Of a DNA stretch of 64,000 nucleotides, positions 1 through 11,649 are shown one piece after another. The position numbers and the translations under genes were made by a program. Positions within the stretch are counted from its first letter, which is position 1; each line of letters starts with the position of its first letter. Source of the stretch: Delphinus delphis (Eukaryota; Chordata; Mammalia; Artiodactyla; Delphinidae); the NCBI RefSeq assembly GCF_949987515.2, contig NC_082703.1, positions 11,618,680 through 11,682,679 on the forward strand, in the 5' to 3' direction. The notes beneath the pieces were generated by a model that was not told the origin of the DNA, made no database searches, and saw only the letters and a list, made by a program, of their open reading frames with translations.

Positions 1-90
1 TACACTAATATGTATAAAATGGATGACTAATAAGAACCTGCTGTATAAAAAAATAAATTAAATAAAATTCAAAAAAACATAACACCAAAA
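1..90 (+). repeat. L1 3'-end fragment
   Basis: The first bases match the 3' UTR of the L1 copy seen complete at 57734-58142 (the 'acactaatatgtataaaat' and 'gaacctgctgtata' blocks). The copy then passes into an A/T-rich tail. It is cut by the window edge, so its full extent is unknown. Confidence 0.7.
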
Positions 91-209
91 GCACAATCCA
101 TGAAAGGAAAAAATTTTAAAAAAAGAAATCTGTCCTAGACTCCCTCTTCCCAGATTATAAAAATAGTCTGGGGAGTATATGATAAAGACAGATAAAAGAA
201 ATCACTACC

Positions 210-424
210 ATGACCCTTGAACTGGAGGGTTAGGGACACTGACGGGGCAGTCAGAAGTCCACATATAACTTACAGTCAGCCCTCCGTATCCAAGTACCCA
301 TATACAGGGATCCACAACCACGAATTCAACCAACCGTGGTCATGTAGTACTACAGTATTTACTATTGAAAAAAATATGCGTATAAGTGGACCCTCACAGT
401 TCAAACCCGTGTTATTCCAGGGTC
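210..424. mobile_element. Tigger-type MITE (non-autonomous DNA transposon)
   Basis: The ends are inverted repeats: TGACCCTTGAAC on the left and its imperfect complement (ttccagggtca) on the right. The interior carries the 'cagccctccgtatcc' and 'ccaaccgtggtc' blocks typical of Tigger-related MITEs. No transposase frame is present. The 117-codon open frame across it is coincidental. Confidence 0.6.
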
Positions 425-841
425 ACACACAATGTATGTCCCTTAAAGCAGACCCTCTCCATTTTAAATTCTCTGGAGTTTATCAGGCCTGGCTCTTCCG
501 GTTGGGGAAGGGATGTGGTCAAACTGTATACCACAGAAACCTTCAGGTAACCCTCCCTCCCTGTGTTTAGCCCCTTGACTCAATCTCATCCTCGTGGTAC
601 CTGTCTCTGGCAAATCCTGAGCAGGTCTAAATTCTCATCAGCAGCATTTGGTTTCCATCTTCCTCTGTTCTGCTTTCAATCTATCAAAAATGTGTTGACA
701 TCTCTCCTGTCCATTGCTGGCTCTTCTCCCATTCTCTAAAATCCTACGGTTTCACTTATTTTACTATCAATTTAGTGGGAATCGGGAGGGGCAGACAGAC
801 AATGTCTTCAATCCATCATTCAACAGCACTTTTATCCTTAC
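425..841. other. Unremarkable unique sequence
   Basis: I see no convincing gene, RNA or repeat here. Pyrimidine-rich runs occur but no open frame with family resemblance. Confidence 0.5.
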
Positions 842-1170
842 CTTTTTTTTTTGAATAATTTCTTTTTTTTATTGGGGTATAGTTGCTTTACAATGTTGTT
901 AGTTTCTGCTGTACGATGAAGTGAATCAGCTGTCTGTATACATATATTCCCCTCCCTCTTGGATCTCCCTCCCTCCCTCCACCCCCGATCCAACCCATCT
1001 AGGTCATCACAGAGCACCAAGCTGAGCTCCCTGTGCTGTACAGCAGGTTCCCCCAAGCTATCTATTTTACATATGGTAGTGTATTTATGCCAGTCCCAAT
1101 CTCCCAATTCATCCCACCCTCTTTCCCCCACTCCATGTCCACATATCCACATCTCCTTCTACAAAGGTAC
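842..1170 (-). repeat. L1 3' UTR fragment, antisense
   Basis: The segment starts with a T-run (A-tail of a minus-strand element). It then carries the reverse complement of the L1 3' UTR: 'attggggtatagttgcttta', 'gtgaatcagct', 'atcacagagcaccaagctga' and 'gctatctattttacatatgg'. The same blocks occur in the full antisense L1 beginning at 49471. It is a 5'-truncated copy. Open frames in both directions across it are not genes. Confidence 0.85.
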
Positions 1171-1779
1171 TTATTCTCCCAGCTGCCCATATTCCTACGT
1201 GTTCCCTTTTAGCCCATGTGGTCAACTCCCCATTCTTCCCTCATCCTGCCCATCTTGATCTCCTGTTAACCTCTTTCTGTGGAGAAAGTCCTGGACATCG
1301 GATTCAGATTAAGAATAGACTAGACAAAGAAACATTAAGCATACTTTGAATTTGGTGGGTTTTTTCTGAGAAGCCATCTGACTCCTTCCTTGAGGAGAGG
1401 CTGCCTTCAAAGTCCTAGGGAGCAAGTCTGCTCTGGGGGCCAGCCCATCCCTCATGCAGGTTTCCCAGGTCACAGTTAGGTCCAGTCAGTTTATCATTCC
1501 TGGAATGTTGAGGTCTCCATGGTAACTATTTCCATGGATTCTCAGTTTTTCCATTTTTAATAAGCGTATGGAAGCCTGCAAACTTTTCTGTAATTCTCTC
1601 TGAAATTTCTTTCTGCTTTAGGACATTATACTAATCCCATCATATATCAAACCTGAATTCCTGAAAGGTTCTTTGGACATGCACACTACCTAGTACCTAC
1701 ATATACACATACCTTCTCTAGCTACACTCTTGTCCCAGGTGCTCTCATCTAGTTTACGGCTTTAAATACCATCTCTGTG
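1171..1779. other. No recognised feature
   Basis: Unique-looking sequence with no supported gene. It may include the diverged remainder of neighbouring repeats. Confidence 0.4.
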
Positions 1780-1988
1780 CTGCTGGCTCACACATTTAAA
1801 GTTCTGGCCTCAAGACGTGTATACAACTGTCTACTACACATAGCTACTTGGTTGTCTAATCCAGCCAAAACCAAGCCCTCAATTCCAACACACTTCCTCC
1901 AACCTGTTCCTCTCGTAATCATCCCATCTAAGTAAATGGCAACTCCATCTTTCCAGTTGCCCAAGCCAACTAAATATCTTGGAGTCAA

Positions 1989-2006
1989 ATGGATAAAGAA
2001 AATGTT

Positions 2007-2080
<74 letters not shown>

Positions 2081-2652
2081 TATATATATACACACATACA
2101 CACACACACACACACATTGACAGATATACATAATGGAATACTATTCAGCCATAAAAAAAGAAGGAAATCCTGCCAGTTGTGACAACACAGATGGAAATTT
2201 AAGGGCATTATGCTATGTGAAATAAACCAGATTGAGAAAGACAAATACTGTATGATCTCACTTACATATGGAATTTTTAAAAATCAAACTCACAGAAACA
2301 GAGATCAGATTGGTGGTTGCAGAGGAGGGGGAATTGCACGAAGGTGGTCAAAAGGTACAAACCTCCAGTTATAAGATAAATAAGTTCTGGAGATGTAATG
2401 TACAGCATGATGACTGTGGTTAACTGCACTGCATTGTATATTTGAAAGTCGCTAAGAGAGTAGACCTTAAAAGTTCCCAGCGCAAAGGGAAAAAAAAAAG
2501 TGTAATTATGTGAGGTGATGGATGTTAACTGAACTTATCATGGTAATCATTTCACAATACATAAATATATCAAATCATATGTTTTACACCTTCAACTTAT
2601 ACATTATATGTCAATTGTATCTCAATAAAACTGGGAAAAAATAAATTTTTAA
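1989..2652 (+). repeat. L1 3' fragment with 17-bp target-site duplication
   Basis: A 5'-truncated L1 covers the end of ORF2 (the 'aatggaatactattcagcc' block at about 2141-2160) and the 3' UTR, ending in an AATAAA-containing A-rich tail. The flanks repeat AAATATCTTGGAGTCAA at 1972-1988 and 2653-2669, marking target-primed insertion. A TA/CA microsatellite has grown inside it. Confidence 0.85.
2007..2116. repeat. (TA)n-(CA)n microsatellite
   Basis: About 55 bases of near-perfect TA dinucleotides are followed by mixed TA/CA tracts. It lies where L1 ORF2 normally has a short 'gtatatatatac' stretch, so it probably arose by expansion of that L1 motif. Open frames rich in Tyr/Ile on both strands are artefacts of it. 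Confidence 0.95.
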
Positions 2653-3465
2653 AAATATCTTGGAGTCAATCTGGATTCCTCTCTTTCTCCCACACACCAT
2701 AATTAATATACTAGCAAATTCTGTTGGTTCTATCTCAAATATATCCACTTCTGCCCCCTTCCACCCTATCATTCTATCCCAAGTCACCATCATCTCTCCC
2801 CTGAAATAGGTTGAAAGCCTCCTAACTGATCCCCTTGCCTTCCATCCCTCCCTTCATGTAGTCTAGTCTCAACAGAGAAGCCAGAACAATCCTTCCAAGA
2901 TTTAAGTCAGATCATGTCAGTCACCTGCTCAAAACCTTCCACTGGATCCCCATCTTACTCGGAGTAAAAGCCTACAAGCCACAGGTACCCTGGATCCCGT
3001 ATCCTACCACCCTCCTGGCTGCCTATTCCCCCCCAGCCGGGCCTTCTGCCATTTGTTAAGCACACCAAGTGCTTAACGAGCCTCAGGGTCTTTGCACTTG
3101 TTAAACCCTCTACCCGGAATGCTCTTCCTCCAGACAGTCACAAGGATAACTTTGTCCTTGAAATTTCTGTTCTAGTTTTTTCTTATTAGTATGCATTATT
3201 AGTAAGCCAATTTATATAATTTAGCAAACATTCCCCAATTCTCTGCCAGGGCACAGACACACACACACACACACCCCTTGCCTAATTTTTCTCTGTAACA
3301 TCTATCACCATCTAATATGCTACATGCTTACTGTGTATCTCCCCCCATCCGAATAGAAGAGCTACATGATTATTTTGTCCACTGCTCTATTCCTAGCATC
3401 CATTCTAGAACAATGCTAGGCATAGAGAAGTCATTCAATAAATACCTATGGAGCGAATGCATGAA

Positions 3466-4320
3466 TGTATGCTAGTATATGTATAGATTCTTTCCGAGAA
3501 CATACAGAAGAAAAGCCTAAGTGATAACCTTAAGAGAAGGAGAAAGAGAGAGATGGAGGGTAAAGTGGGAAGGGACGTTTTGTTCCTCTTTCATGCGTTA
3601 ATATATTCTTTGAATTATCTGCATTATGTCATACAGTAAACTGTACTATATTTTATAATTATATTACATTTTGTTTTGGTGTTGTAATTCTGTACACTAA
3701 AAATAATAAATGATTTTTAACAATAAGACAGATACTTGCAATGACGCTGTTTCCCCTACTTAAGTGGCCCAGCCTTTCCACCCACCACCACCCCACTGCC
3801 CACCAGTCTTCTCCCTCCAGGAGCCCACTCTACGGCAGCCATGACCCACTCTAAAGGATCTGCAATAATTATAAGAACACAAAGTCAGAAGAGCGCCCTT
3901 ATTACCAACAAGCATCACTGCCATGAACTCTGGGATGGCCCCAGCCTAAAAACATTTGAGTCCACCTCTATTCCCCAGCATAATATTCCACCCATGAGTT
4001 ATAGTACCTTCTTACTGTATGGTTCCCATATATGACAGCTTCCCTTTTATGTCCACCTCCTTCCCCTGGGATCCTTCATCTCTAAGGTGCTGAGGGCCAG
4101 CACAGCACAGGTGGGCCGAAGACCTTACCCCTCCTCCTTCCATCCCCTCCACTTCTCCCCTAGGTGTACTTCTCACTGATCTATTTTGCCTCCTTTATTA
4201 GGTATTAAATCTTACTTATATTGTTACTTTTCTGAATTATCAATTTATTCACTTATCTACCAGTACTGTGCAGATATAAATGTTATAGCTTTATAATAAG
4301 TGATAATGAACATTTTAAAT
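3466..4320. other. No recognised feature
   Basis: Mixed unique sequence, AT-rich from 3580 to 3720 and pyrimidine-rich from 3770 to 4160. No gene or clear repeat is supported. Confidence 0.4.
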
Positions 4321-4329
4321 AGAATCCAG

Positions 4330-4603
4330 CAGCCGCATAGCACAGGGAGATCAGCTTGGTGCTTTGTGTCCACCTAGAGGGGTGGGATGGGGAGGGTGGG
4401 AGGGAGATGCAAGAAGGAGGAGATATGGGGATATATGTATATGTATAGCTGATTCACTTTGTTATAAAGCAGAAACCAACTCACCATTGTAAAGTACTTA
4501 TACTCCTATAAAGATGTTAAAAAAAAGAATAGGAAAACAGACAATCCAATTAAAGATGGGCAAAATATGTGAATAAACATCTTACCAAAGGGAAAAAAAA
4601 AAA
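4330..4603 (+). repeat. L1 3' end joined to an ORF2 fragment, one insertion
   Basis: Positions 4330-4530 are an L1 3' UTR ('catagcacagggagatcag', 'gctgattcactttgttataa') ending in an A-run. It is followed by about 65 bases resembling L1 ORF2 ('gacaatccaattaaagatgg', 'cttaccaaaggg') and a second A-run. AGAATCCAG flanks the whole block (4321-4329 and 4604-4612), suggesting a single chimeric insertion event. Confidence 0.6.
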
Positions 4604-4891
4604 AGAATCCAGTACGATGGGTTCTGTCGCATTATATTTCTTTTTCAGCATTTTTTCAGTGCTGTTTTTAGTGCTTCATTCTCCAGTGGAGGACAGGGTT
4701 TATCTCCACTCTGGAACTCATGTGTCATCCATATATTTGCTATTTATTTCTCATTATGTTTAATTAACATGATCTCAGCATTTTTTAGTGTGTCATAGGC
4801 ACCTGTTTATTCCTCTAAGTGATGTTTAAAAGTATTTTGGTCTGAAACACAAATCTCTCGATATCAACAACACTCAAAAAACAAACCATCA

Positions 4892-5102
4892 GGGCTTCCC
4901 TGGTGGCGCAGTGGTTGAGAGTCCGCCTGCCGATGCAGGGGACAAGGGTTCGTGCCCCGGTCCAGGAAGATCCCACATGCCACGGAGCGGCTTGGCCCGT
5001 GCGCCATGGCCACTGAGCCTGAGCGTCTGGAGCCTGTGCTCCACAACGGGAGAGGCCACAACAGTGAGAGGCCTGCACACCGTAAAAAAACAAAACAAAA
5101 CA
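4892..5102 (+). repeat. CHR-type SINE, short young subfamily
   Basis: A tRNA-derived head with A-box (tggcgcagtgg) and B-box (gggttcgtgcccc) is followed by the CHR body and a (CAAAA)n tail. The direct repeat AAACAAACCATCA flanks it (4879-4891 and 5103-5115). Low divergence from sister copies at 25963, 39698 and 52488 indicates a recent insertion. Open frames on both strands are shadows. Confidence 0.95.
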
Positions 5103-5115
5103 AAACAAACCATCA

Positions 5116-6636
5116 AGGTCTCTATATAAACCCTAAATGTTCAACAGAAGAGTCTTAATCACTGGGGGACATGTAGGTGTTTCCTAATAGCCATTCTTCT
5201 TTGGTCATAACGGGTTTGGCTGGAGCAAGCAGAACAAAGGGAAAGATGAGAGGGCGGCAGCCTGGGAAAAAGAGGCGAAGTGCTGAGGTAAGAATATGAG
5301 GTTCCTGACATTGGGTACTTTCCAATGTGATAAGATAAACCCATATCACCGGAGTCTGTGGGACTGAGGTAATCAAAATTATGCTATGGCTTATGCATAG
5401 CATGATGAACGGATGTCTTCCATCTCCTCTGAGGAGCCAGCAAGTAGGAAAGGAAACACACTGCAGCATAAAGTATGTAACAGTGTTTCTGCAACTTTAA
5501 TGTGTATCAGCATCACCTACCGAGTCAGGACCTCTCAAGGGGAGGGAAGAATTTGCATTCTTAGCCAGCACCACAGGTGACTCACATAGAGGAGGCCAAT
5601 GGACCACATTTACATAAACCACGTGCATAAGTGAACCAGAAGGAAGAACTTCCTAGAAGTTGGAAATTAAATCTCTGGAGTAAGATGGTGGGAATTCCTA
5701 AAGAAGTAGAAAAGGGATCCTGCTTTCCTAGTGACCTGTGCAATAGCTCTGGGATTTTGAGACAAAAATGTTCTTTTTTTTTTCAGAATAAAACCTCATT
5801 GGCTGCATCGGCAGGAGGTCAAGAAGTAAAAACCAGAGTGGAAAGAGGTCTAGACACGTCTGTATGACATAATCCTACTCCCTCACTTTACTGAAACTCT
5901 CAAGTTTAAAGACATAATGTGCACTACCTGGCCTGTAATATTCAAACTGGTGGTAAAGTCAAGCCTCAGTTTAATGCTTTTTGCAGTCAGCATGTGTAGT
6001 AAAATGTAGTTCTCTCCCTGAACCTTTTCTACCCACCCAGCATTATGTGACTATCCTGCAGTAGTTGAAGAACTGGATTAAGCCACTTCCAGGGTTGGGA
6101 CCTGATTGTTTTAACCTAATCGGGGTGGTTAAGGTGAACCAGACCTTAGCCACTGTGTAAATCGCATTCCTCAGGTCAAAGCGATTGATTCAGAAACCAG
6201 CATCTGACCCAATTCAGGCCATTTAGCTTTGGGGGGAACATTACTACAAATGAAGTTCCCTCAGTCTTCTGAGAGCCCATCTTCACAAAGATTGATGCTA
6301 AGCTTTGAAACGTCTCAGCATCTGATTGAACTGAGGTAATCAGTCCCTGACCTGACTGCCTTCCAGAAGCAAAAGTGTATCATCACTGGAGAAAAATAAC
6401 AGTGTCCAGAGCCTCAACTTCTCATTATAATTTTTCATGCACTATGTAGAGGATACAATCTAAAAGTATCAGGACCAAAAAGATAAGAATTGTCTGAAAA
6501 TTAAGAAAAAAACATAAGACAGAAACAGACCCATAGGAAATCCAGATATTGAATTTGTCAGACACGAAATTTAAAATAACCTTGAGTGACATACTTAACT
6601 TAAGCAAGATGGAAAACTTCAAAACTGTAAACTTTT
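5116..6636. other. Intergenic; possible MER5-like scrap at 5485-5590
   Basis: No gene is supported. Around 5485-5590 the 'tgtgtatcagcatcacct' block resembles a MER5/Charlie-type hAT MITE, but the match is partial. The rest looks unique. Confidence 0.35.
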
Positions 6637-6773
6637 GGGAATTCCCTGGCAGTCCAGTGGTTAGGACTTGGTGCTTTCTCTGCCAGGGCCCAGGTTCGAT
6701 CCCAGGTTGGGGAACTAAGATAAGATCCCAGAAGCTGCGTGGTGCAGCCAAAAAAAAAAAAAAAAAAAAAAAA
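6637..6773 (+). repeat. CHR-type SINE, older short form
   Basis: The tRNA-like head 'ggcagtccagtggttagga' has a B-box 'aggttcgatccc', followed by the 'ggggaactaaga' block and a 24-base A-tail. It is flanked by imperfect repeats (actgtaaactttt / attgtaaattc). This is a distinct subfamily from the ~210-bp copies. Confidence 0.9.
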
Positions 6774-6869
6774 TTGTAAATTCAAAGAAAACTCAAATAG
6801 AAATTCTCGACCTGAAAAACATAATTACTAACATTAATCACTGAAAACAGATTTAATGACAAGAGGATA

Positions 6870-7225
6870 GAGTCGTCCCTCGGTATCCACAGAGGGACTG
6901 GTTCCAGGACCCCATGCAGATACCAAATTCCACGGATGTTCAAGTCCCTTATATAAAATGGCGTAGTATTTGCATACAACCTAGAAACATCCTCCTGTAT
7001 ACTTTAAATCATCTCTGGATTACTTATTATATCTAATACAATGTAAACTCTATGCAAATAGTTATAAATACAACATAAATGCTATGTAAATAGTTGCTGG
7101 TGTACAGTAAATTCAAGTTTTGCTTTCTGGAACTTTCTGAAATTTTTTTTCTGAATATTTTCAATCTGCCATTGGTTGAGTGCATACATGCAGAACCCAC
7201 AGTATGGTGGACTGACTGTAATTCA
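6870..7225 (-). mobile_element. MER2-like Tigger MITE
   Basis: The left end reads 'gtcgtccctcggtatcc' and the right end 'ggactgactgt', the terminal motifs of MER2-type MITEs. The interior keeps 'cccttatataaaatggcgta' and 'tactttaaatcatctctgga'. About 350 bp, the usual length of the family, with no transposase. Confidence 0.75.
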
Positions 7226-7234
7226 GAAGGAAGT

Positions 7235-8962
7235 ATCAAGTGGATAGGAAGACTCAATATTATTAGGATGTCTGTTCTTCCCAACTGGAACTAGAGATTC
7301 AATGTGATCCCAATCAATATCCCGGCAAGTTATTTTGTGGATACCAACAAACTCATTCTAAAGTTTACATGGAGAGGCAAAAGACCCAGAAAAGTCAACA
7401 CAATATTGAAGGAGAAGAACAAAGCTGGAAGACTGATATTACCAAATGTCAAGACTTACTTTTAGCTACAGTAATCAAGGAAGTGTGGCACTGGCAAAAA
7501 AACAGACTAACAGATCAATGGAAGAGTACAGAGCCCAGAAGTAGACCCACATAAATATAATCAACTGATCTTTGACAAAGTAGTAGAGGCAATGCAAAAG
7601 AGAAAAGACTATCTTTTCGACAAATGGTAAAAGAACAACTAGACATCCACATGCAAATAAATAAACCTAGATACGAACTTTATACCCTTCACAAAAAAAA
7701 CCTCAAAATGGATCAGAGACCTAAATGTAAAATTCAAAACTATAAAACTCCTAGAAGATAACATAGGATAAAGCCTAGATGACCTTAAGTATGAGGATGA
7801 CTTTTTACATATAACATAAAAGGTATGATCTAAGAAGAAATAACAGATGAGGTGGGAGAAAATATGTGCAAAAGACACATCTGAGAAAGGACTGTATCCA
7901 AGATAAACAAAGAATTCTTAAAAGTCAACAATAAAAAAACAAACAACTTGATTAAAAAGTGGACCAAAAGTCTTAAAAGGTACTTCACCAAACAAGATAT
8001 ACAGATGGCAAATAAGCATATGTAAAGATACTCCACAACATATGACATCAGGGAAATATAAATTAAAACAACAATGAAATATCACTACATACCTATTAAG
8101 AATGGCCAAAATCTGGAACATCGACAACTTCAAATGCTAGTGAGGATGTAGAGAAACCGGAACAGTCATTATTGATGGTGGGAATGCAAAATGGTGCAGC
8201 CACTGTGGAAGACGGTTTGGCAGCTTCTTAAAGAACTAAACATACTCATACCGTACAATCCAGCAATTGCATTACTTGGTATTTACCCAAAGGAGCTGAA
8301 AACTTATGCCCAGATAAAAACCTACACATGGATGTTTATAGCAGCTCTCCTCATAATTGCCAAAATTTGGAAGCAACCAATGATCTCCACTATGTGAGAA
8401 AATAGAAAAACTGTGAAATATTGTTCAGTGCTAAAAAGAAATGAGTTATCAAGCCATGAAAAGACACGGAGAAAACTTAAATGTATATTACTAAGTGAAT
8501 AAAGCCAATATGAAAAGGCCTACATACTGTATGATTCCAACCATATGACATTCTAGAAAAGGCAAAAGCATGGAGACAGTAAAAAAGATCAGTGGTTGCC
8601 AGAGGATGGGGTGGGGGTGAGGGGAAAGGATGAATAAATGGAACACAGAGGATATGGGGGAGCAGTGAAAATACTCTGTGTGATGGTGTAATGATGGATA
8701 CATGTCATCATACATTTGTCCAAACCCACAGAATGTACAACACCAAGGGTGAACCCTACCGTAAACTATGGACTTTGGATGATTAAGCTGAGTCAATGTA
8801 GGCTTGTCAATTGTAACAAATGTACCACTGTGGCAGGGGATACTGATAATGATGGAGGCTAAGCATGCATAGAGGTAAGGAGTATACAGGAAATCTCTGT
8901 ACCTTCCACTCAATTTTGCTATGAGCCTAAAATTGCTCCCCAAAAAAGTCTTTTTAAAAAAG
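7235..8962 (+). repeat. Old L1: ORF2 C-terminal part and 3' UTR
   Basis: A decayed L1 ORF2 is readable in short frames: the 'ggaagactgatattaccaaa' region near 7430, 'gaccaaaagtcttaaaagg' near 7962, and the end of ORF2 near 8191-8397, where a 68-codon open frame remains. It has many stops and frameshifts. The 3' UTR contains the 'agtggttgccagaggatggg' block. The divergence indicates an old mammalian L1 family, much older than those at 38 kb and 49 kb. Confidence 0.8.
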
Positions 8963-8964
8963 AA

Positions 8965-9490
8965 AATATCCAGAGTGAATCAGAGAGAGAAAAAATTTGA
9001 AAATATAAAAATTTGAGACCAAAGGAATATAATAAAAATATATAACACATGTAATCAGGCTCCCAGAAGAAGAGATAGAGAATGGGGATAAAGACATATC
9101 TGGAGTAATAATGCTACAAATAACGAAAGACATAAATCCACAGATTCAAAAAGCACTACAAACCCCAAGCAAGATAAATACAAAGAAAATCATACCTAAG
9201 TACATCAGAGTAAGATGTACCTAGTTTATTTACAGAGCTAAAACTGCTGAAAACAAAGGTAAAGAGAAATTTTTTAAAAAAAAAGATTACCTTCAAAGGA
9301 AAAACAATAAGATATAGGACAACTTTTCAAAAGAAATAATGAACGCCAGAAGATGATGAAATAATATCTTCAAAGTGTCTTAACCTAAAATTCTATACAC
9401 AGTAAAAATACTTTTCAAAAGTGAAAATTCAATAAGCTCATTGTCAAACTAAAACTGGAAGCATTTATCACCAGGAGACCTAAAAAAGAG
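8965..9490 (+). repeat. Old L1, ORF1 3' part
   Basis: Collinear blocks resembling the C-terminal half of L1 ORF1 are visible: 'aagaagagatagagaatggg', 'cagattcaaaaagcactaca', 'gaacgccagaagatgatg' and 'aattctatacacagtaaaaa'. All frames are broken. The segment lies downstream of an L1 3' end, so it is a separate insertion or a rearranged copy. Confidence 0.55.
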
Positions 9491-9619
9491 AATAAGAGAG
9501 AGACAGCAAGAGTGAAAGCGAGAGGCCTGAGCAGAAGAGAGCTACTGCAGCCTCCATCTACAGTTTCCTCCCGCAGGGCCAAATGAGGTAGGTGACCAAG
9601 CCTAATGAGTGGACAGGAT

Positions 9620-9845
9620 CAGCTGCCGGTTATCGAGCTTCTATAAAGTAGCCCTCACTATACACAGAGCTTGAGGCATGTTGTCTTATCCTCACAAAAG
9701 GAGGTAAATATGACCTTCAGCTTGCAGATGAGGAAACTTGTAAAGCAAATTGTTCTAACAGCCTAGCTAATAAGTGGCCAAGCTGGATTTAAGCCAAAAA
9801 GTCTGACCCCCAAAGGCTACACTCTTAACTATGATGCTAACCCCT
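9620..9845 (+). repeat. MIR SINE
   Basis: The core 'cagatgaggaaact' and the 'ctaataagtggccaagctgg' block followed by 'actcttaactatgatgct' match the ancient MIR consensus by eye. The position and order of blocks fit a nearly full-length copy. Confidence 0.75.
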
Positions 9846-9849
9846 CACC

Positions 9850-10050
9850 AAACAATCCCAAGCACCAATGCTGTGCCACACAAGGCTAGAGGCTTTGTAG
9901 GCTTCATCTCATTTTCGCCTCCAGACAACTCCACAAGTAGGCATTAGCTCTGTTTTACAGATCAGGAAAAGGCATCAGAAAGCACCTTGCCCAAAGGCAT
10001 AAATGTCAGCACTGGACTTCAGATTCTGATCTAAAGTTAAAAGTCTGGAT
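9850..10050 (+). repeat. Second MIR SINE, in tandem with the first
   Basis: The 'ttttacagatcaggaaaagg' core and 'ccttgcccaaaggcataa' block are MIR-like. It follows directly on the preceding MIR, same orientation. Confidence 0.6.
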
Positions 10051-10690
10051 TATTTCAATGTTTAAGTGTATGCCTTTTGTAAGTGAGCAAAAAACAACAA
10101 AATCTCGAGGCTACTGAGCAGATCTGGGCCTTGCTAATTCTGAACGAGATAGCTTGTCTTCTTATCTCCCCTGGTTCTCTATACCTTTCCTCACCTTCCC
10201 CCTTCTTTTATTACCACTTCTCTACTCTGCTTCCTCGAAGCAGCTACATGTAAAGGAATCCATGTTTTACACCTTGGGATGAATATAAGACAATACTTTA
10301 ACCTTCCGGGGACATGCACTTTTAAGTCTCATTACAAATTGCAGAATCAAGGGCCTTGTCCCCAGTTAAAGAATTTTTATTTTTAGCAAACGGGAAAATT
10401 GGCAGGAGAGATTCTAGAAGTTTTGCCACAGACTATCAGCTTTCTTCTGGCTCTGTGCAATTGGGTATCTGATAATTTCCTAAACAAAATATTTATATAT
10501 ACTATATAAAATATACATATATGACAAGTTTTAGGGATTTTCGTTTTGTTTAAGACAGTTGGGGATAATGAAAAAAATATTCTACTGTTCTTCTGTCTTA
10601 GGGTTTCTTCAACTCCCCAGTACTTATCATTAAGATAACCCTGAAATGTTAAATCGTCTTAAGACCACCAATCAAACAGGATTAGGAGCC
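10051..10690. other. No recognised feature
   Basis: AT-rich unique sequence. No coding signal or family resemblance seen. Confidence 0.4.
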
Positions 10691-10795
10691 CTACCCTTAC
10701 GACCTCATCTAACCATAATTACCACCTAAAAGTCATATCTCCAAATACAGTCACATGGCGGGGGGGTGGGGGGGAACAATTCAGTCCACAGGAAG
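10691..10795 (-). repeat. MaLR LTR scrap, antisense
   Basis: 'gacctcatctaaccataatt', 'ctccaaatacagtcacat' and 'acaattcagtcca' in this order are the reverse complement of the start of MLT1/MST-type LTRs. A G-rich run interrupts it. Confidence 0.5.
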
Positions 10796-11033
10796 GACTA
10801 AGGGGTGCATTAGAGAGGTGAGGTCTGGGAGTAAAAAGCAGCTTGTCTGGTTAAGGAACAGAATTTGATCACTATGCGATTGTGGCACCTGGCTGTCTGA
10901 ACTAATCTTTATTGATTGCTTTCTCAAATTCAGCGTCCTGGAGAAACAGGGAATAAAAAAGCAATACGTTAAAAATGTTAAAAAAAAAAAGAAAAGTTTA
11001 AAAAAAAAGTTTAAAAAAAGCAATACACTTTTT

Positions 11034-11562
11034 AAAAATTTTTATTTATTTTATTTATTTATTTATTTTGGCTGCTTTGTTGCTGCGCGTGGGCTTTCTC
11101 TAGTTGTAGTGAGCGGGGGCTACTCTTGGTTGTGGTGTGCAGGCTTTCTCATTGAGGTGGCTTCTCTTGTTGTGGAGCACGGGCTCTAGGCACGTGGGCT
11201 TCAGTGGTTGTGGCACACGGGCTTCAGTAGTTGTGGCACATGGGCTTAGTTGCTCCGCGGCATGTGGGATCATCCCAGACCAGGGCTCGAACCCATAGTC
11301 CCCTGTCTTGGCAGGCAGATTCTTTTTTTTTTTTTTGCGGTACGCGGGCCTCTCACTGTTGTGGCCTCTCCCATTCCGGAGCACAGTCTCCGGACCCAGC
11401 GGCCATGGCTCACGGGCCCAGCCGCTCCACGGCATGTGGGATCTTCCCAGACCGGGGCACGAACCCGTGTCCCCTGCATCGGCAGGCAGATTCTCAACCA
11501 CTGCGCCACGAGGAAAGCCTGGCAGGCAGATTCTTAACCACTGTGCCACCACGGAAGCCCCT
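11034..11562 (-). repeat. CHR-type SINE, long form, hosting a second SINE
   Basis: A minus-strand long-form CHR SINE runs from its A/T-rich tail at 11034 to its head at 11562 (complement of the 'gggcttccgtggtggc' start). The 17-base repeat AAAAGCAATACACTTTT flanks it (11017-11033 and 11563-11579). A younger SINE is inserted at 11324-11519. Open frames on either strand here are SINE shadows. Confidence 0.9.
11324..11519 (-). repeat. Young CHR-type SINE nested inside another SINE
   Basis: A T-run (A-tail) then 'gcggtacgcgggcctctcac' and the reverse-complement body and head of the ~210-bp CHR subfamily. The host sequence TGGCAGGCAGATTCT is duplicated exactly on both sides (11309-11323 and 11520-11534). 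Confidence 0.93.
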
Positions 11563-11649
11563 AAAAGCAATACACTTTTGTAAGGCACATAATCAAGCAG
11601 TAAATGCTCAAATGGATTATTCAATAAAAGGGTAATTTTTTTTTTTAAG

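Larger units (their letters stand above)
1780..3465 (+). repeat. L2-like LINE 3' region, interrupted by L1
   Basis: The right part reads like the 3' end of LINE-2: 'tcagatcatgtcagtcacctgctcaaaacc', a 'cctcagggtctttgcactt' block, a 'tggaatgctcttcctcc'-like block, then 'gctaggcatag' and 'caataaatacctatgga' at the terminus. The left part (to 1988) and right part (from 2653) are continuous once the L1 between them is removed. Highly diverged, hence ancient. Confidence 0.65.

Noticed and set aside
1788..2244. Tyr/Ile-rich 'membrane protein' frames
   Set aside because: Translation of the TA/CA microsatellite.
4892..5102. tRNA gene
   Set aside because: The A-box and B-box belong to a tRNA-derived SINE head; no cloverleaf with an anticodon arm is preserved.
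11100..11624. 174-codon minus-strand and 134-codon plus-strand frames
   Set aside because: Both run through two nested SINEs; SINE copies give recurrent open frames on both strands throughout the window.
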